From the NCBI GenBank assembly GCA_016287565.1, contig JAEFAM010000005.1, positions 1 through 64,000 on the forward strand: DNA of 64,000 nt, read 5' to 3'. The translations under genes and the position numbers were made by a program. This DNA comes from Clostridia bacterium (lineage in GTDB: Bacteria; Bacillota; Clostridia; UBA1212; UBA1255). Each line of letters starts with the position of its first letter. The first letter of the stretch is position 1. A model generated the notes under the pieces. It was not told where the DNA came from. It searched no databases and saw only the letters and a list, made by a program, of their open reading frames with translations. Positions 30,168 to 39,492 of the stretch are shown piece by piece.

Positions 30168-32267
30168 TTATCTGTCCCCGCTCTGCCTGAGCTTTTTGAT
30201 GATGTCCCTGTATCTGGCGGCTTCTTCGAACCTGAGCTCTCCGGCAGCCTCCGACATCCTGCCCGTGAGCAGGTCCATAAGCTCGTCTACAGAAAGTTCC
30301 AGTTCCTCGTCCGTAAGTATGAGAGCGGAATCTCCCGACAGGTCGGAGCCCGCGTGTCTGACGCCTCTCCCGGAACCCGAAGTCCTGCCTCTGCCCTTGT
30401 CCGGTCTCTCCGGGAGCAGCAGCTTCCTGAGCGCGTCCCTGCCGTCTTCTCCCGCTATGGCGCCGGTGGATATGACTTCCCGTACGCTCTTTCGCACGGA
30501 CCTGGGCACGATGCCGTGCTTTTCGTTGAAAGCCAGCTGTATCGCCCTGCGCCTGCTGGTCTCGGTGATCGCCGAGCGCATTGCCTCCGTCACCGTATCG
30601 GCGTACATTATGACCTTGCCGTTCACGTTTCTGGCCGCTCTGCCTATGGTCTGGATCAGAGAGACCTCGCTGCGGAGGAAACCGACCTTGTCCGCATCCA
30701 GTATGCACACTCTGGACACTTCCGGCAGGTCGAGCCCCTCTCTTAAAAGGTTTATGCCTACCAGCACGTCGAACACGCCCAGCCTGAGGTCCCGTATCAG
30801 CGCCATCCGGTCAATGGTCTTCACGTCCGAGTGCATATATTCCACTTTTATCCCTATGCCCGCCAGATGGGCCGTGAGCTTCTCGGCCATCTTCTTGGTC
30901 AACGTAGTGACCAGCACCCTCTCGTGGCGGGAGACGGCTCCGTTGATCTCTCCGATCAGGTCGTCTATCTGCCCTTCCACCGGCCTCACTTCGATCTCCG
31001 GGTCAACAAGCCCCGTGGGCCTGATGATCTGCTCCACCACGTTCACGGAGCGGGACCTTTCGAATTCGGAAGGCGTGGCGCTGACGAACACCACCTGGTT
31101 CAGCTTGTCCTCGAACTCCCCGAATTTTAGGGGCCTGTTGTCGAAGGCGGAAGGCAGCCTGAAGCCGTATTCCACCAGCGAGACTTTTCTGGCGTGGTCC
31201 CCGTTGTACATTGCCCTGACCTGAGGGATCGTGGCGTGGGACTCGTCGATAAACAGTATAAAGTCTTCCGGGAAGTAGTCCAGCAGCGTGTACGGAGGGC
31301 TCCCGGGCGCCCTGCCGCTTATGTGGCGGGAATAGTTTTCTATTCCGTTGCAGAACTTGGTCTCTTTCAGCAGCTCCATATCGTACCTGGTGCGCTGCTC
31401 CAGCCTGTACGCCTCCACGATCTTGTTCTGGGCCTTCAGTTCCGCCAGCCTTTCTTCCAGCTCTTCGCCTATGGTGACGATGGCGTGTTCAAGCTTGGCG
31501 TCGGTGGTGGCGTAGTGGGAGGCGGGAAAGATGGCCGCGTGGTTCAGCACTCTCCTGAGGCTGAAGTTCATAGGGTCGCATTCGCATATGCGCTCTATCT
31601 CGTCTCCGAAAAATTCTATCTTAAGTATTGCGTCGTCCCGGTCCGAAGGCCTGACGGACAGGGTGTCGCCGGAGACCCTGAACGAGTTCCTGGCGGAGAA
31701 ATCTCCTCTGTCGAAAACGTAATTCATGGACGCCAGCCTTTTGGCCAGTTCCCCTATCTCCATCTCCATGCCGGGACGCAGGGACAGCATCAGGTCCGTG
31801 TAGTCCTCCGGATCGCCCAGTCCGTAAATGCATGAAACGCTGGCAACGATGATCACGTCGCGCCTTTCAAGGAGCGCCGCCGTAGCGGAGTGGCGGAGAC
31901 GGTCGATCTCGTCGTTGACGCTGGAATCTTTCTCTATGTAAGTGTCGGTGGCGGCAATATACGCTTCGGGCTGGTAGTAGTCGTAATACGACACGAAGAA
32001 CTCCACGGCGTTGTCCGGGAAGAACTCCCTGAATTCCGAGCACAGCTGGGCGGCAAGCGTTTTGTTGTGCGCCAGCACCAGCGTAGGGCGCTGCACTTTC
32101 TCGATGACCTTGGCCATGGTATAGGTCTTGCCGCTGCCCGTAACGCCTAAAAGGGTCTGGCAGACGTCGCCTTCTTCGATGCCTCTGGCCAGCGCCTCTA
32201 TCGCCTCCGGCTGGTCGCCTTCCGGCTTGTATTCAGATACAACATGGAATAATTTCTGTTCCATCAC
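30168..32267 (-). CDS. uvrB: Excinuclease ABC subunit B
   Basis: [31 protein letters not shown]-terminal UVR domain. Confidence 0.98.
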   Translation of the reverse strand: MMEQKLFHVVSEYKPEGDQPEAIEALARGIEEGDVCQTLLGVTGSGKTYTMAKVIEKVQRPTLVLAHNKTLAAQLCSEFREFFPDNAVEFFVSYYDYYQPEAYIAATDTYIEKDSSVNDEIDRLRHSATAALLERRDVIIVASVSCIYGLGDPEDYTDLMLSLRPGMEMEIGELAKRLASMNYVFDRGDFSARNSFRVSGDTLSVRPSDRDDAILKIEFFGDEIERICECDPMNFSLRRVLNHAAIFPASHYATTDAKLEHAIVTIGEELEERLAELKAQNKIVEAYRLEQRTRYDMELLKETKFCNGIENYSRHISGRAPGSPPYTLLDYFPEDFILFIDESHATIPQVRAMYNGDHARKVSLVEYGFRLPSAFDNRPLKFGEFEDKLNQVVFVSATPSEFERSRSVNVVEQIIRPTGLVDPEIEVRPVEGQIDDLIGEINGAVSRHERVLVTTLTKKMAEKLTAHLAGIGIKVEYMHSDVKTIDRMALIRDLRLGVFDVLVGINLLREGLDLPEVSRVCILDADKVGFLRSEVSLIQTIGRAARNVNGKVIMYADTVTEAMRSAITETSRRRAIQLAFNEKHGIVPRSVRKSVREVISTGAIAGEDGRDALRKLLLPERPDKGRGRTSGSGRGVRHAGSDLSGDSALILTDEELELSVDELMDLLTGRMSEAAGELRFEEAARYRDIIKKLRQSGDR

Positions 32268-32291
32268 GTCGTAAGGGCGCGATTTTCAGGG

Positions 32292-33296
32292 TCAACCGCG
32301 CGGGAAACCCACTTTTCCGTACACGTCCGCCAGCACGCCCCGGGCAATTTCGGAGGCTTTCTCGCTGCCGGTCTTAAGGACTTTATCCAGAAGAGCTCTG
32401 TCGGAGACCAGCGCTTCGTACCTCTCCCGTACCGGCTCCAGCGCGTCGGCAACGGCCTCGCCGACCGCCATCTTGAAGTCGCCGTACCTGGCTCCCCGGA
32501 ACACGTTCTCCACTTCTTCCGAAGAGAGCTCCTTTACGGCTCCGTAAATATTCATCAGGTTGCTGACGCCGGGCTTGTGCTCCGGATCGAATCTCACTTC
32601 CGCCTCGGAGTCGGTCACCGCTTTTTTGAACTTCTTCATGATGACTTCCCTGGGCTCGGTGATGAGTATGAAATTGTTGACGTTGGTGTCGGATTTGGAC
32701 ATCTTCTTGTCCGGCTCCTGGAGGCTCATTATCCTGGCGCCCTGCCTGGAAATGAAGGGCTGGGGAACTACGAAAGTGTCTCCGTAAACTTTATTGAACC
32801 TTTCGGCGATGTCCCTGGCCATCTCCAGGTGCTGCTTCTGGTCGTCTCCGATGGGCACCACGTCGGACCGGTAAAGCAGTATGTCCGCAGCCATCAGCAC
32901 GGGGTACGTGAACAGCCCGGCGTTGATATTGTCGGCGTGGCGGGAGGATTTGTCCTTGAACTGGGTCATTCTGGACAGTTCCCCGAGGTACGTGTAGCAG
33001 TTCAGGATCCAGCTGAGTTCGGCGTGCTCGTGTACCTGGGACTGGAGGTAGAGGATGCTCTTTTCCGGGTCGAGGCCCACCGCCAGATAAAGGGAGAGCA
33101 GGCTGTAGATCCTTTCGCGGAGCTGCTCCGGGTCCTGCCTCACCGTTAGCGAGTGCATATTGGCGATGCAGAACAGGCAGTCGTTGTCGTCCTGGAGCGC
33201 GGGAAAACGCCTGAGGGCGCCGAGATAATTGCCCAGCGTCAACATACCTGTAGGCTGGATAGCGCTGTATATTCTTTTATTGCTGATCTCACTCAT
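32292..33296 (-). CDS. trpS: Tryptophanyl-tRNA synthetase
   Basis: SAIQPTGMLTLGNYLGAL; PDKKMSKSD (KMSKS). Confidence 0.97.
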   Translation of the reverse strand: MSEISNKRIYSAIQPTGMLTLGNYLGALRRFPALQDDNDCLFCIANMHSLTVRQDPEQLRERIYSLLSLYLAVGLDPEKSILYLQSQVHEHAELSWILNCYTYLGELSRMTQFKDKSSRHADNINAGLFTYPVLMAADILLYRSDVVPIGDDQKQHLEMARDIAERFNKVYGDTFVVPQPFISRQGARIMSLQEPDKKMSKSDTNVNNFILITEPREVIMKKFKKAVTDSEAEVRFDPEHKPGVSNLMNIYGAVKELSSEEVENVFRGARYGDFKMAVGEAVADALEPVRERYEALVSDRALLDKVLKTGSEKASEIARGVLADVYGKVGFPRG

Positions 33297-33410
33297 CTGG
33301 TCTACCTCCGCATCGCTTTACGTTATAAAACTCATATGCCCCTTTGGGGGCCTTTTCGCCTGACGCGCCCCGGAAAAAAGCTTCCCGACGGCCCCGGAAG
33401 GCGTCTGGAT

Positions 33411-33440
33411 ATTATACCACAACGGGCCTTTCGTATGCAA
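33411..33440 (-). promoter_or_regulatory. Sigma-70 promoter (extended -10) for trpS
   Basis: Minus strand TTGCAT-N18-TATAAT with TGG directly before TATAAT. Confidence 0.7.
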
Positions 33441-33536
33441 ATGGAAATTGACGGACCGTGTCCGGATCGACTTCAGATCGCCTTCGAAACGCCTCCCGAT
33501 CGTATCCGGACAGTCTCCGGACCGCATACGGACGAA

Positions 33537-33565
33537 TTGACAAATCGCATCCGATCTGCAATAAT
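33537..33565 (+). promoter_or_regulatory. Sigma-70 promoter for the DUF4838 gene
   Basis: TTGACA-N17-AATAAT. Confidence 0.7.
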
Positions 33566-33605
33566 CTGCAATGATCACAATGCCCTGGACCGGCGGAGGA
33601 AAAAT

Positions 33606-35306
33606 ATGAATAAAGATGGACCTTTTGTAAAGAGGCTGACGCTCTCGGGCCAAAACGTCGGAGAGTTTACGGTGGTGCGGCGTTCGGAAGCGTCCCCGAC
33701 GGTGGAACGCGCCGCAGCGGATCTGGTCAAATATATAATGCTGGCCACGGGAAAGCGGCTCCCCGTGCTCACAGATGCCGAAGCGAAGGCGTCCGGGACC
33801 GTCAGGCGCATATTCGTGGGCAATACGCTCTTCGACACCGAAAGGGTCGACAGCGCCGTTAAAAAGCTCAAAAACGACGGATACGCCGTGATCCTGGAAG
33901 GCGGAGATCTGTATCTCACCGGCGCCACCGACACCGGGGCAATGTACGCCGTGTACAGTTTTCTGGAAGACGCCGCAGGCTGCCGCTTCTACTCTTCGAA
34001 GTTCGAGACAGTGCGCAAGGCGGACGCCATCGAGATTCCCGAAGGATACGAAGTCTCCTTCTCCCCCCTCATGATCAACCGGGACACCCACTGGTTCGAC
34101 ACCTTCGATCCGGCATTTGCGGCCAAACAGAAGCTCAACGGCGCGGTGCGCAGGAATATGGACGGCTACGGCACCTCTATGAAGTATGCGGGGCCCTTCG
34201 TACACTCGCTCCCCGCCCTGGCAGGCTCCAAAAGAGAGCCCAACGTTCAGCCCTGCCTCACCGATCCCGCCGTGTACGAAAAAGTGCTGGAGAACGCCCG
34301 AAAGTATTTAAGAGAGACTCCCGGCGCCAAGATCATTTCCATATCCCAGAACGACTCCTACCCCGAAGGGCGGGGCTGCCAGTGCGAGAACTGCCGCAGG
34401 CTTGACGACCGGGAAGGCACCCCCATGGGGTCGCTTTTGACCTTCGTCAACAGGATCGCGGGAGAACTAAAAAAAGACTGGCCCGACGTATATATCGACA
34501 CGCTGGCATACAGATACACCAGAAAGGCCCCAAAACATTTAAAGCCCGCGGACAACGTCATTATCCGCCTCTGCTCCATTGAGTGCTGCTTCTCACACCC
34601 CATCGAGAGCGGCTGCGAGCGCAACCGTGAATTCGCGGAAGACCTGGAAGCCTGGGCCGGTATCAGCAAGAACCTGTTCATATGGGACTACACCACCGAC
34701 TTCCTGTATTACGTCAATCCCTTCCCCAACCTTAAAGTCCTCTACGACAACGTCCGTTTCTTCGTAAAAAACCACGTCATAGGCCTGTTCGAGCAGGGCG
34801 CCTACCAGTCTTATTCCGGCGAGTTCGGGGAGCTCCGGGCATACCTGCTGGCCAAGATAATGTGGGATCCGGATATGAGCCGGGAGCGGTTCTACGCATA
34901 TATGGACGATTTCCTCCAGGGGTATTACGGAGAAGGCTGGAGATTTATTCGCGAATATATTGACCGCACCTCCGAGCTGGCGGCGAAGGGGCATATGGGG
35001 ATATACTATCCCATCGACAGGATATTGAACCTTGACCGGGAAGAGGCCGTTAAGGAGATGCGGGAGTTCCGGGCGCTGTGGGACAAGGCCCTTGCCCTGG
35101 CGGAGGGAGAGCAGCGGGACAACGTGGAAAAATCTTCTCTCCAGGTGCTGTACGCTTATCTCTGCCTCTACTGGGACAACGACGTCTCTCCCAAAGAGAA
35201 GGAGCGCCTTTACGAGCTTATGAAGAAATATGATATCAAATACTACCGGGAAGGCTGCGTCCTGCCCGAAAACCCGGACTTCACCTGCCCTCCGGACAGA
35301 TGGTGA
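33606..35306 (+). CDS. DUF4838-type protein (glycoside hydrolase-like), no signal peptide
   Basis: AADLVKYIMLATGKRLPVLTD N-terminal GH-associated alpha/beta domain; CQCENCRRLDDREGTPMGSLLTFVNRIAGEL typical of DUF4838; GGAGG before ATG 33606. Confidence 0.78.
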   Translation: MNKDGPFVKRLTLSGQNVGEFTVVRRSEASPTVERAAADLVKYIMLATGKRLPVLTDAEAKASGTVRRIFVGNTLFDTERVDSAVKKLKNDGYAVILEGGDLYLTGATDTGAMYAVYSFLEDAAGCRFYSSKFETVRKADAIEIPEGYEVSFSPLMINRDTHWFDTFDPAFAAKQKLNGAVRRNMDGYGTSMKYAGPFVHSLPALAGSKREPNVQPCLTDPAVYEKVLENARKYLRETPGAKIISISQNDSYPEGRGCQCENCRRLDDREGTPMGSLLTFVNRIAGELKKDWPDVYIDTLAYRYTRKAPKHLKPADNVIIRLCSIECCFSHPIESGCERNREFAEDLEAWAGISKNLFIWDYTTDFLYYVNPFPNLKVLYDNVRFFVKNHVIGLFEQGAYQSYSGEFGELRAYLLAKIMWDPDMSRERFYAYMDDFLQGYYGEGWRFIREYIDRTSELAAKGHMGIYYPIDRILNLDREEAVKEMREFRALWDKALALAEGEQRDNVEKSSLQVLYAYLCLYWDNDVSPKEKERLYELMKKYDIKYYREGCVLPENPDFTCPPDRW

Positions 35307-35348
35307 CCGGCGAATAAAATATAACTACTCGGGAAAAGAGGAAAGACC

Positions 35349-36383
35349 ATGTTAAGATTCGACGAAAAATATTGCATCGAAGCGTTCAAAAAACTGATCG
35401 ACGTCGACAGCACCACCGGCCAGTACGAAGAAATCGAGAAAGTGCTCTCGGAGATGCTTGACGGGTACGGCATAAGCTACTTGCGCACTCACAAGGGAGG
35501 CGTGATCGCGGACCTGGGCGGCGAGGGAGATCCGCTGGTGGTAACGGCGCATCTGGACGACATCGGATTGATGGTGCGCCACGTGAATGCCGACGGCACC
35601 TTGAATGTCTGCGCCGTGGGAGGCCTGTATCCCTTCTACTGCGTCACTGAAAACGTGAGGATATACACCCGTTCCGGGAAAGTTTTCACAGGCTCCGTAT
35701 GCAGGACGCCCAACTCCATCCACGTCACCGAAGAAGAGCTCCGGGCTGTGCTGCCTGACTTCAGGACCAACGTGTGCGTGGTGCTGGACGAGGACGTGAA
35801 GACCGCCGAAAACGTAAAAAAGCTGGGCATCGACACGGGGGACATGATCGCGCTGGAGCCCCGGTTCAGGCTGGAGAACGGATACGTGAAATCCAGGTTC
35901 GTCGACGACAAGGCCTGCGCCGCCGTGCTGCTGACGCTGATGAAAGAGATGAAGGAAGCGGGGCTCGTTCCCAACCGCAAAGTATACGCATATTTCGCGT
36001 TTTACGAGGAGATCGGCCACGGCACCGTATGGATGCCAGAGGGCGTTAAAGACATACTGGCGGTGGATATAGCGCCTACGGGACCGGCTCAGAATTCGGA
36101 CGAGCGGAAGGTGTCCATCTTTGCCAAGGACTCGCGGTACCCGTACCACTGGGGCATGACAAACGAGCTCCGGGAGGCTGCGATACGGTCCGGGGCAGAC
36201 TACGTGATGGATATTTTCACGCCGCATTACGGCACGGACGGAGACGCCAGCGTTGCCGCCGGCTACGACATCAGGCACGGGGCAATAGGTCCGGGCACGC
36301 TGAACAGCCACGGGTACGAGCGCACGCATATTGACGGACTTAAAAACACCTTCCTGGTGCTGGCGGAGTATATCGGACTGTAA
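35349..36383 (+). CDS. M42 family metallopeptidase (aminopeptidase/endoglucanase type)
   Basis: VTAHLDDIGLMV; SRFVDDKACAAVLL; YFAFYEEIGHGTVW; YGTDGDASVAAG metal ligands. Confidence 0.9.
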   Translation: MLRFDEKYCIEAFKKLIDVDSTTGQYEEIEKVLSEMLDGYGISYLRTHKGGVIADLGGEGDPLVVTAHLDDIGLMVRHVNADGTLNVCAVGGLYPFYCVTENVRIYTRSGKVFTGSVCRTPNSIHVTEEELRAVLPDFRTNVCVVLDEDVKTAENVKKLGIDTGDMIALEPRFRLENGYVKSRFVDDKACAAVLLTLMKEMKEAGLVPNRKVYAYFAFYEEIGHGTVWMPEGVKDILAVDIAPTGPAQNSDERKVSIFAKDSRYPYHWGMTNELREAAIRSGADYVMDIFTPHYGTDGDASVAAGYDIRHGAIGPGTLNSHGYERTHIDGLKNTFLVLAEYIGL

Positions 36384-36461
36384 ATTATCGAAACGGCCAG
36401 GACAAGGCGAGATCAAAGCCAAGAGGTTATCTGACGTTGACCGCGGCAAGAAAAGCTGCGG

Positions 36462-37817
36462 TCATTCGTTTAATTTCCTGATCCACTTGTAGCTGTTGCA
36501 GCGTATGAACGCGGCAATGCATTTCAGATACTGGTCCAGATTCAGGCAGATGAGCACGATCTCGGGAGGCCAGCGGAACACGAAGGCGGAGAGCAGCGAC
36601 GCCGGCATCACTATCCCCCATATAAATACCAGATCCATCTTGAATACGAATTTGGTGTCACCGCCCCCTGAAATGATGCCGGTGTTGGTGCACATCTCGT
36701 ATGACATAAACAGCAATACGGTGGCCTCGATCAGCATGAACGTCTTAGCCAGGCGGTAGGTCTCTGCGCTGATGTTGTACACGCTGAGGAACGGTATGCG
36801 CACGGCAAAAAGCAGGCTGCCCATAAGGAGGCCGATGGCAACGAACAGCAACTGGAGCGTCCTGGTATTGACCTCCAACTTTTTCATATCGCCCTCGCCC
36901 ACGGTCTTGCCCGTGATGATGGCTGCGGCGCTGGCGGCACCCACGGAAGCCACTTTGAAGAACAGGAATATGGTGGACGATATGGAATGGGCCGCGATGG
37001 CGCTGTCGGAAAGATGGCCGAGAATGGCGGTCTGTATGGCGGTATTGAGCCCCCACATAAATGCGGCCGTCAGCAGCGGCAGGCTGACTCTTATATACTT
37101 GCGGGTAAGTTCCCCGTCCCGGGACTTGAGGTCACGGAGACGGAAGCGGAATTTCTTCTCGACCGCCAAAACGTAAACGCACACTCCGGCGCACTCTAAA
37201 ACTCTTGCCGTAAGCGTGCCTATGGCGGCACCCCGGACGCCCAGTTCTGGGAAGCCGAAACGGCCGGAGATCAGCACGAAATTGATGGAGCAGTTGATCA
37301 CAAGTGCGAAAAGAGACGCGATCAGCGCAGGTTTAACTCTTTCCATGCTCCTGAGGCCTCCCAGCACTATGGTGGTAGCAGCGAAGAAGGGATAGCTGAA
37401 CCGCACGATGCGCAGGTACGCAGCGCCTTCGGCAATGATCCCGGGATCTTTGGAGAATATGCGGACAACGAATTCGGGGCTCACGCTCACGAATATCATA
37501 AACACCGCTACGATGATCCCCGCCGCTCTTAAGGCGATGGACAACAGCTTCTTTATGGGGTCCGTCTCCCCGATGCCCCAGTACTGGCTGGCCAGCACGA
37601 TCATGCCGTTGCCCACGCCGAATACAAGCTGCTGGAGGATGAACTGGATCTGGTTGACCGCCGCCACGCCCGCAAGGGCAGTCTCGGAATAGCTGCCCAG
37701 CATAAGGTTGTCCGCAAGATTTACGCTGAGCACCACGATCTGCTCCAGCATGAGAGTCAGCGTCAATTTAAAGAACGTCCTGTAGAAGCTCTTGTCCCGG
37801 GAAATGAAACCGTCCAT
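36462..37817 (-). CDS. MATE family efflux transporter
   Basis: 12-TM pattern; NLADNLMLGSYSETALAGVAAVNQIQF; start trimmed to MDGFISRDKSFYRTFFKLTL. Confidence 0.9.
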   Translation of the reverse strand: MDGFISRDKSFYRTFFKLTLTLMLEQIVVLSVNLADNLMLGSYSETALAGVAAVNQIQFILQQLVFGVGNGMIVLASQYWGIGETDPIKKLLSIALRAAGIIVAVFMIFVSVSPEFVVRIFSKDPGIIAEGAAYLRIVRFSYPFFAATTIVLGGLRSMERVKPALIASLFALVINCSINFVLISGRFGFPELGVRGAAIGTLTARVLECAGVCVYVLAVEKKFRFRLRDLKSRDGELTRKYIRVSLPLLTAAFMWGLNTAIQTAILGHLSDSAIAAHSISSTIFLFFKVASVGAASAAAIITGKTVGEGDMKKLEVNTRTLQLLFVAIGLLMGSLLFAVRIPFLSVYNISAETYRLAKTFMLIEATVLLFMSYEMCTNTGIISGGGDTKFVFKMDLVFIWGIVMPASLLSAFVFRWPPEIVLICLNLDQYLKCIAAFIRCNSYKWIRKLNE

Positions 37818-37818
37818 C

Positions 37819-38298
37819 TTACCTGTACCTTCTGAATTCCGGATGCTCCGAAACGAGCTTTTCCAGCAGCGCACGGCAGCCTTCCCGGATCTGGCGCCCC
37901 ACTTTCTCGAAATCTCCCGTGTACCAGGGATCTTCTATGTCTCCGGGGCTGTCCGTGAAATCTCTTAAAAGGAACGTTTTGTTTTCCATGCCTTTGGGGC
38001 AGTATCTCATCATGTTGCGCAGGTTGTACCGCTCCATGGCCACCAGCATGTCGTGATCCTCGAAATCTTCCCTGCCCATCTGCCTGGCCCGTTTTCCTGA
38101 GGGGTCGATGCCCAGCCTGCGGAGGTATGCTTTCGCGGGAGGATAAACGCCGCAGCCCAGCTCCTCGGAAGAAGTCCCGGCGGAGGACACTTCTATCTCG
38201 CCGGACAAGCCTCTTTCGGCTACCATATCTCTCATTATGTATTCCGCCATGGGCGACCGGCAGATGTTGCCGTGGCAGACGAACAATATTCTGATCAT
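37819..38298 (-). CDS. Low molecular weight protein tyrosine phosphatase
   Basis: ILFVCHGNICRSPMAEYI P-loop; DPWYTGDF. Confidence 0.95.
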   Translation of the reverse strand: MIRILFVCHGNICRSPMAEYIMRDMVAERGLSGEIEVSSAGTSSEELGCGVYPPAKAYLRRLGIDPSGKRARQMGREDFEDHDMLVAMERYNLRNMMRYCPKGMENKTFLLRDFTDSPGDIEDPWYTGDFEKVGRQIREGCRALLEKLVSEHPEFRRYR

Positions 38299-38344
38299 AC
38301 GATCTTTCTCCTAAAAGCGATGCCCCGGGAAGCGAAACGTTCTC

Positions 38345-39226
38345 TCACGTAGCGTCGAACAGGCTCATCTGCGTGTACTTTTCCGGAAACTCGTTCAGGA
38401 AAGCGAAACATTCATCCGGAGAGCACATCATTCCGTACTTTTTGCACAACGAAGTCAATACCTCTTTGAGCTTTCTCGCGTCCGGGCTGGGCAGCTCGTA
38501 GGCATTGCCGTACCGGCGGATATATTTCTCCTTAAGGCCCGGGAAATGTTTGTCCAGCGCGGAATAGTAATATTCCCTGTCCCCTTCCCGCAAAGTCAGA
38601 CCCATGCCGAAATCCACGATGCCCCTGACGCCGGCTCCGGCGCACTCCTCCAGGATCGCCCGGATATTGTCCTCGGTATCGTTTATGAAGGGCAGTATGG
38701 GCGTCATCCACACTATGGTCGGGATGCCCCTGTCCCGCATTTCTTTCAGCACCTGTATGCGTCTTTTCGTGTTGCACACGTTGGGCTCCAGGATGGCGCA
38801 AAGGCCGTCGTCGAAGGTGGTGAGCGTCATCTGCACCACGCACCTGGTTTCCCGGTTGAGCTCTTCCAGCAGGTCTATATCCTGCAATATCCTGTCGGAT
38901 TTGGTCAATACCGTGGCGCCGAAGCCGTACTTCAGTATGATCTCCAGGCATTTTCTGGTGAGCCTGAGTTTCTCCTCGCAGTGCATATAAGGGTCCGACA
39001 TGGCGCCGGTGCCGATCATGCACTTTTTTCGCTTGGACCTGAGAGCGGCCTCCAGCAGCTCGGGGGCGTTGCGCTTGACCTCCACGTCCTCGAAAGGGTG
39101 CGTGAACCGGTAGCAGGCGCTGCGGCTGTCGCAATAAACGCAGCCGTGAGAGCATCCACGGTATATGTTCATGCCGTAATGCCCGCCGTTTCCCGTCAAT
39201 ATCCCTTTCGCCTCTACGAAATGCAT
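38345..39226 (-). CDS. Radical SAM protein (SPL/Rv2578c-like)
   Basis: NIYRGCSHGCVYCDSRSACY CxxxCxxC cluster; TKSDRILQDIDLL. Confidence 0.88.
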   Translation of the reverse strand: MHFVEAKGILTGNGGHYGMNIYRGCSHGCVYCDSRSACYRFTHPFEDVEVKRNAPELLEAALRSKRKKCMIGTGAMSDPYMHCEEKLRLTRKCLEIILKYGFGATVLTKSDRILQDIDLLEELNRETRCVVQMTLTTFDDGLCAILEPNVCNTKRRIQVLKEMRDRGIPTIVWMTPILPFINDTEDNIRAILEECAGAGVRGIVDFGMGLTLREGDREYYYSALDKHFPGLKEKYIRRYGNAYELPSPDARKLKEVLTSLCKKYGMMCSPDECFAFLNEFPEKYTQMSLFDAT

Positions 39227-39324
39227 GTCCGCTCCCTTTCAATTCTCCCGCGCCGTCGACGACCGGAAGGGTCAAACTAAAAATAATACTTGCGGCCCGG
39301 GATGTCAATCGGTTTTTGGCAGAT

Positions 39325-39352
39325 CTTCCGGCCTGAAACGACGGGCCGGAAG
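39325..39352. repeat. Inverted repeat CTTCCGGCC-N10-GGCCGGAAG between divergent genes
   Basis: 9-bp perfect arms 11 bp upstream of the -35 of the DUF1287 gene. Confidence 0.7.
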
Positions 39353-39363
39353 CCTCAGGCGTA

Positions 39364-39393
39364 TTGACAGTGACCGCCTTCAGGAAGTAAAAT
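39364..39393 (+). promoter_or_regulatory. Sigma-70 promoter for the DUF1287 lipoprotein gene
   Basis: TTGACA-N18-TAAAAT. Confidence 0.65.
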
Positions 39394-39492
39394 TCGAAAG
39401 CGCGCCCCGGTCCGGCTTTCATATACGGTCATCGACCCGAACATACGAAGCGCCGCCCGGAATACCATACCGCCTGACGAAAGGAGACCCGC

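Noticed and set aside
33153-33605. N-terminal extension of the DUF4838 ORF
   Set aside because: Extension lies antisense to trpS and its promoter; a good promoter and RBS support the ATG at 33606.
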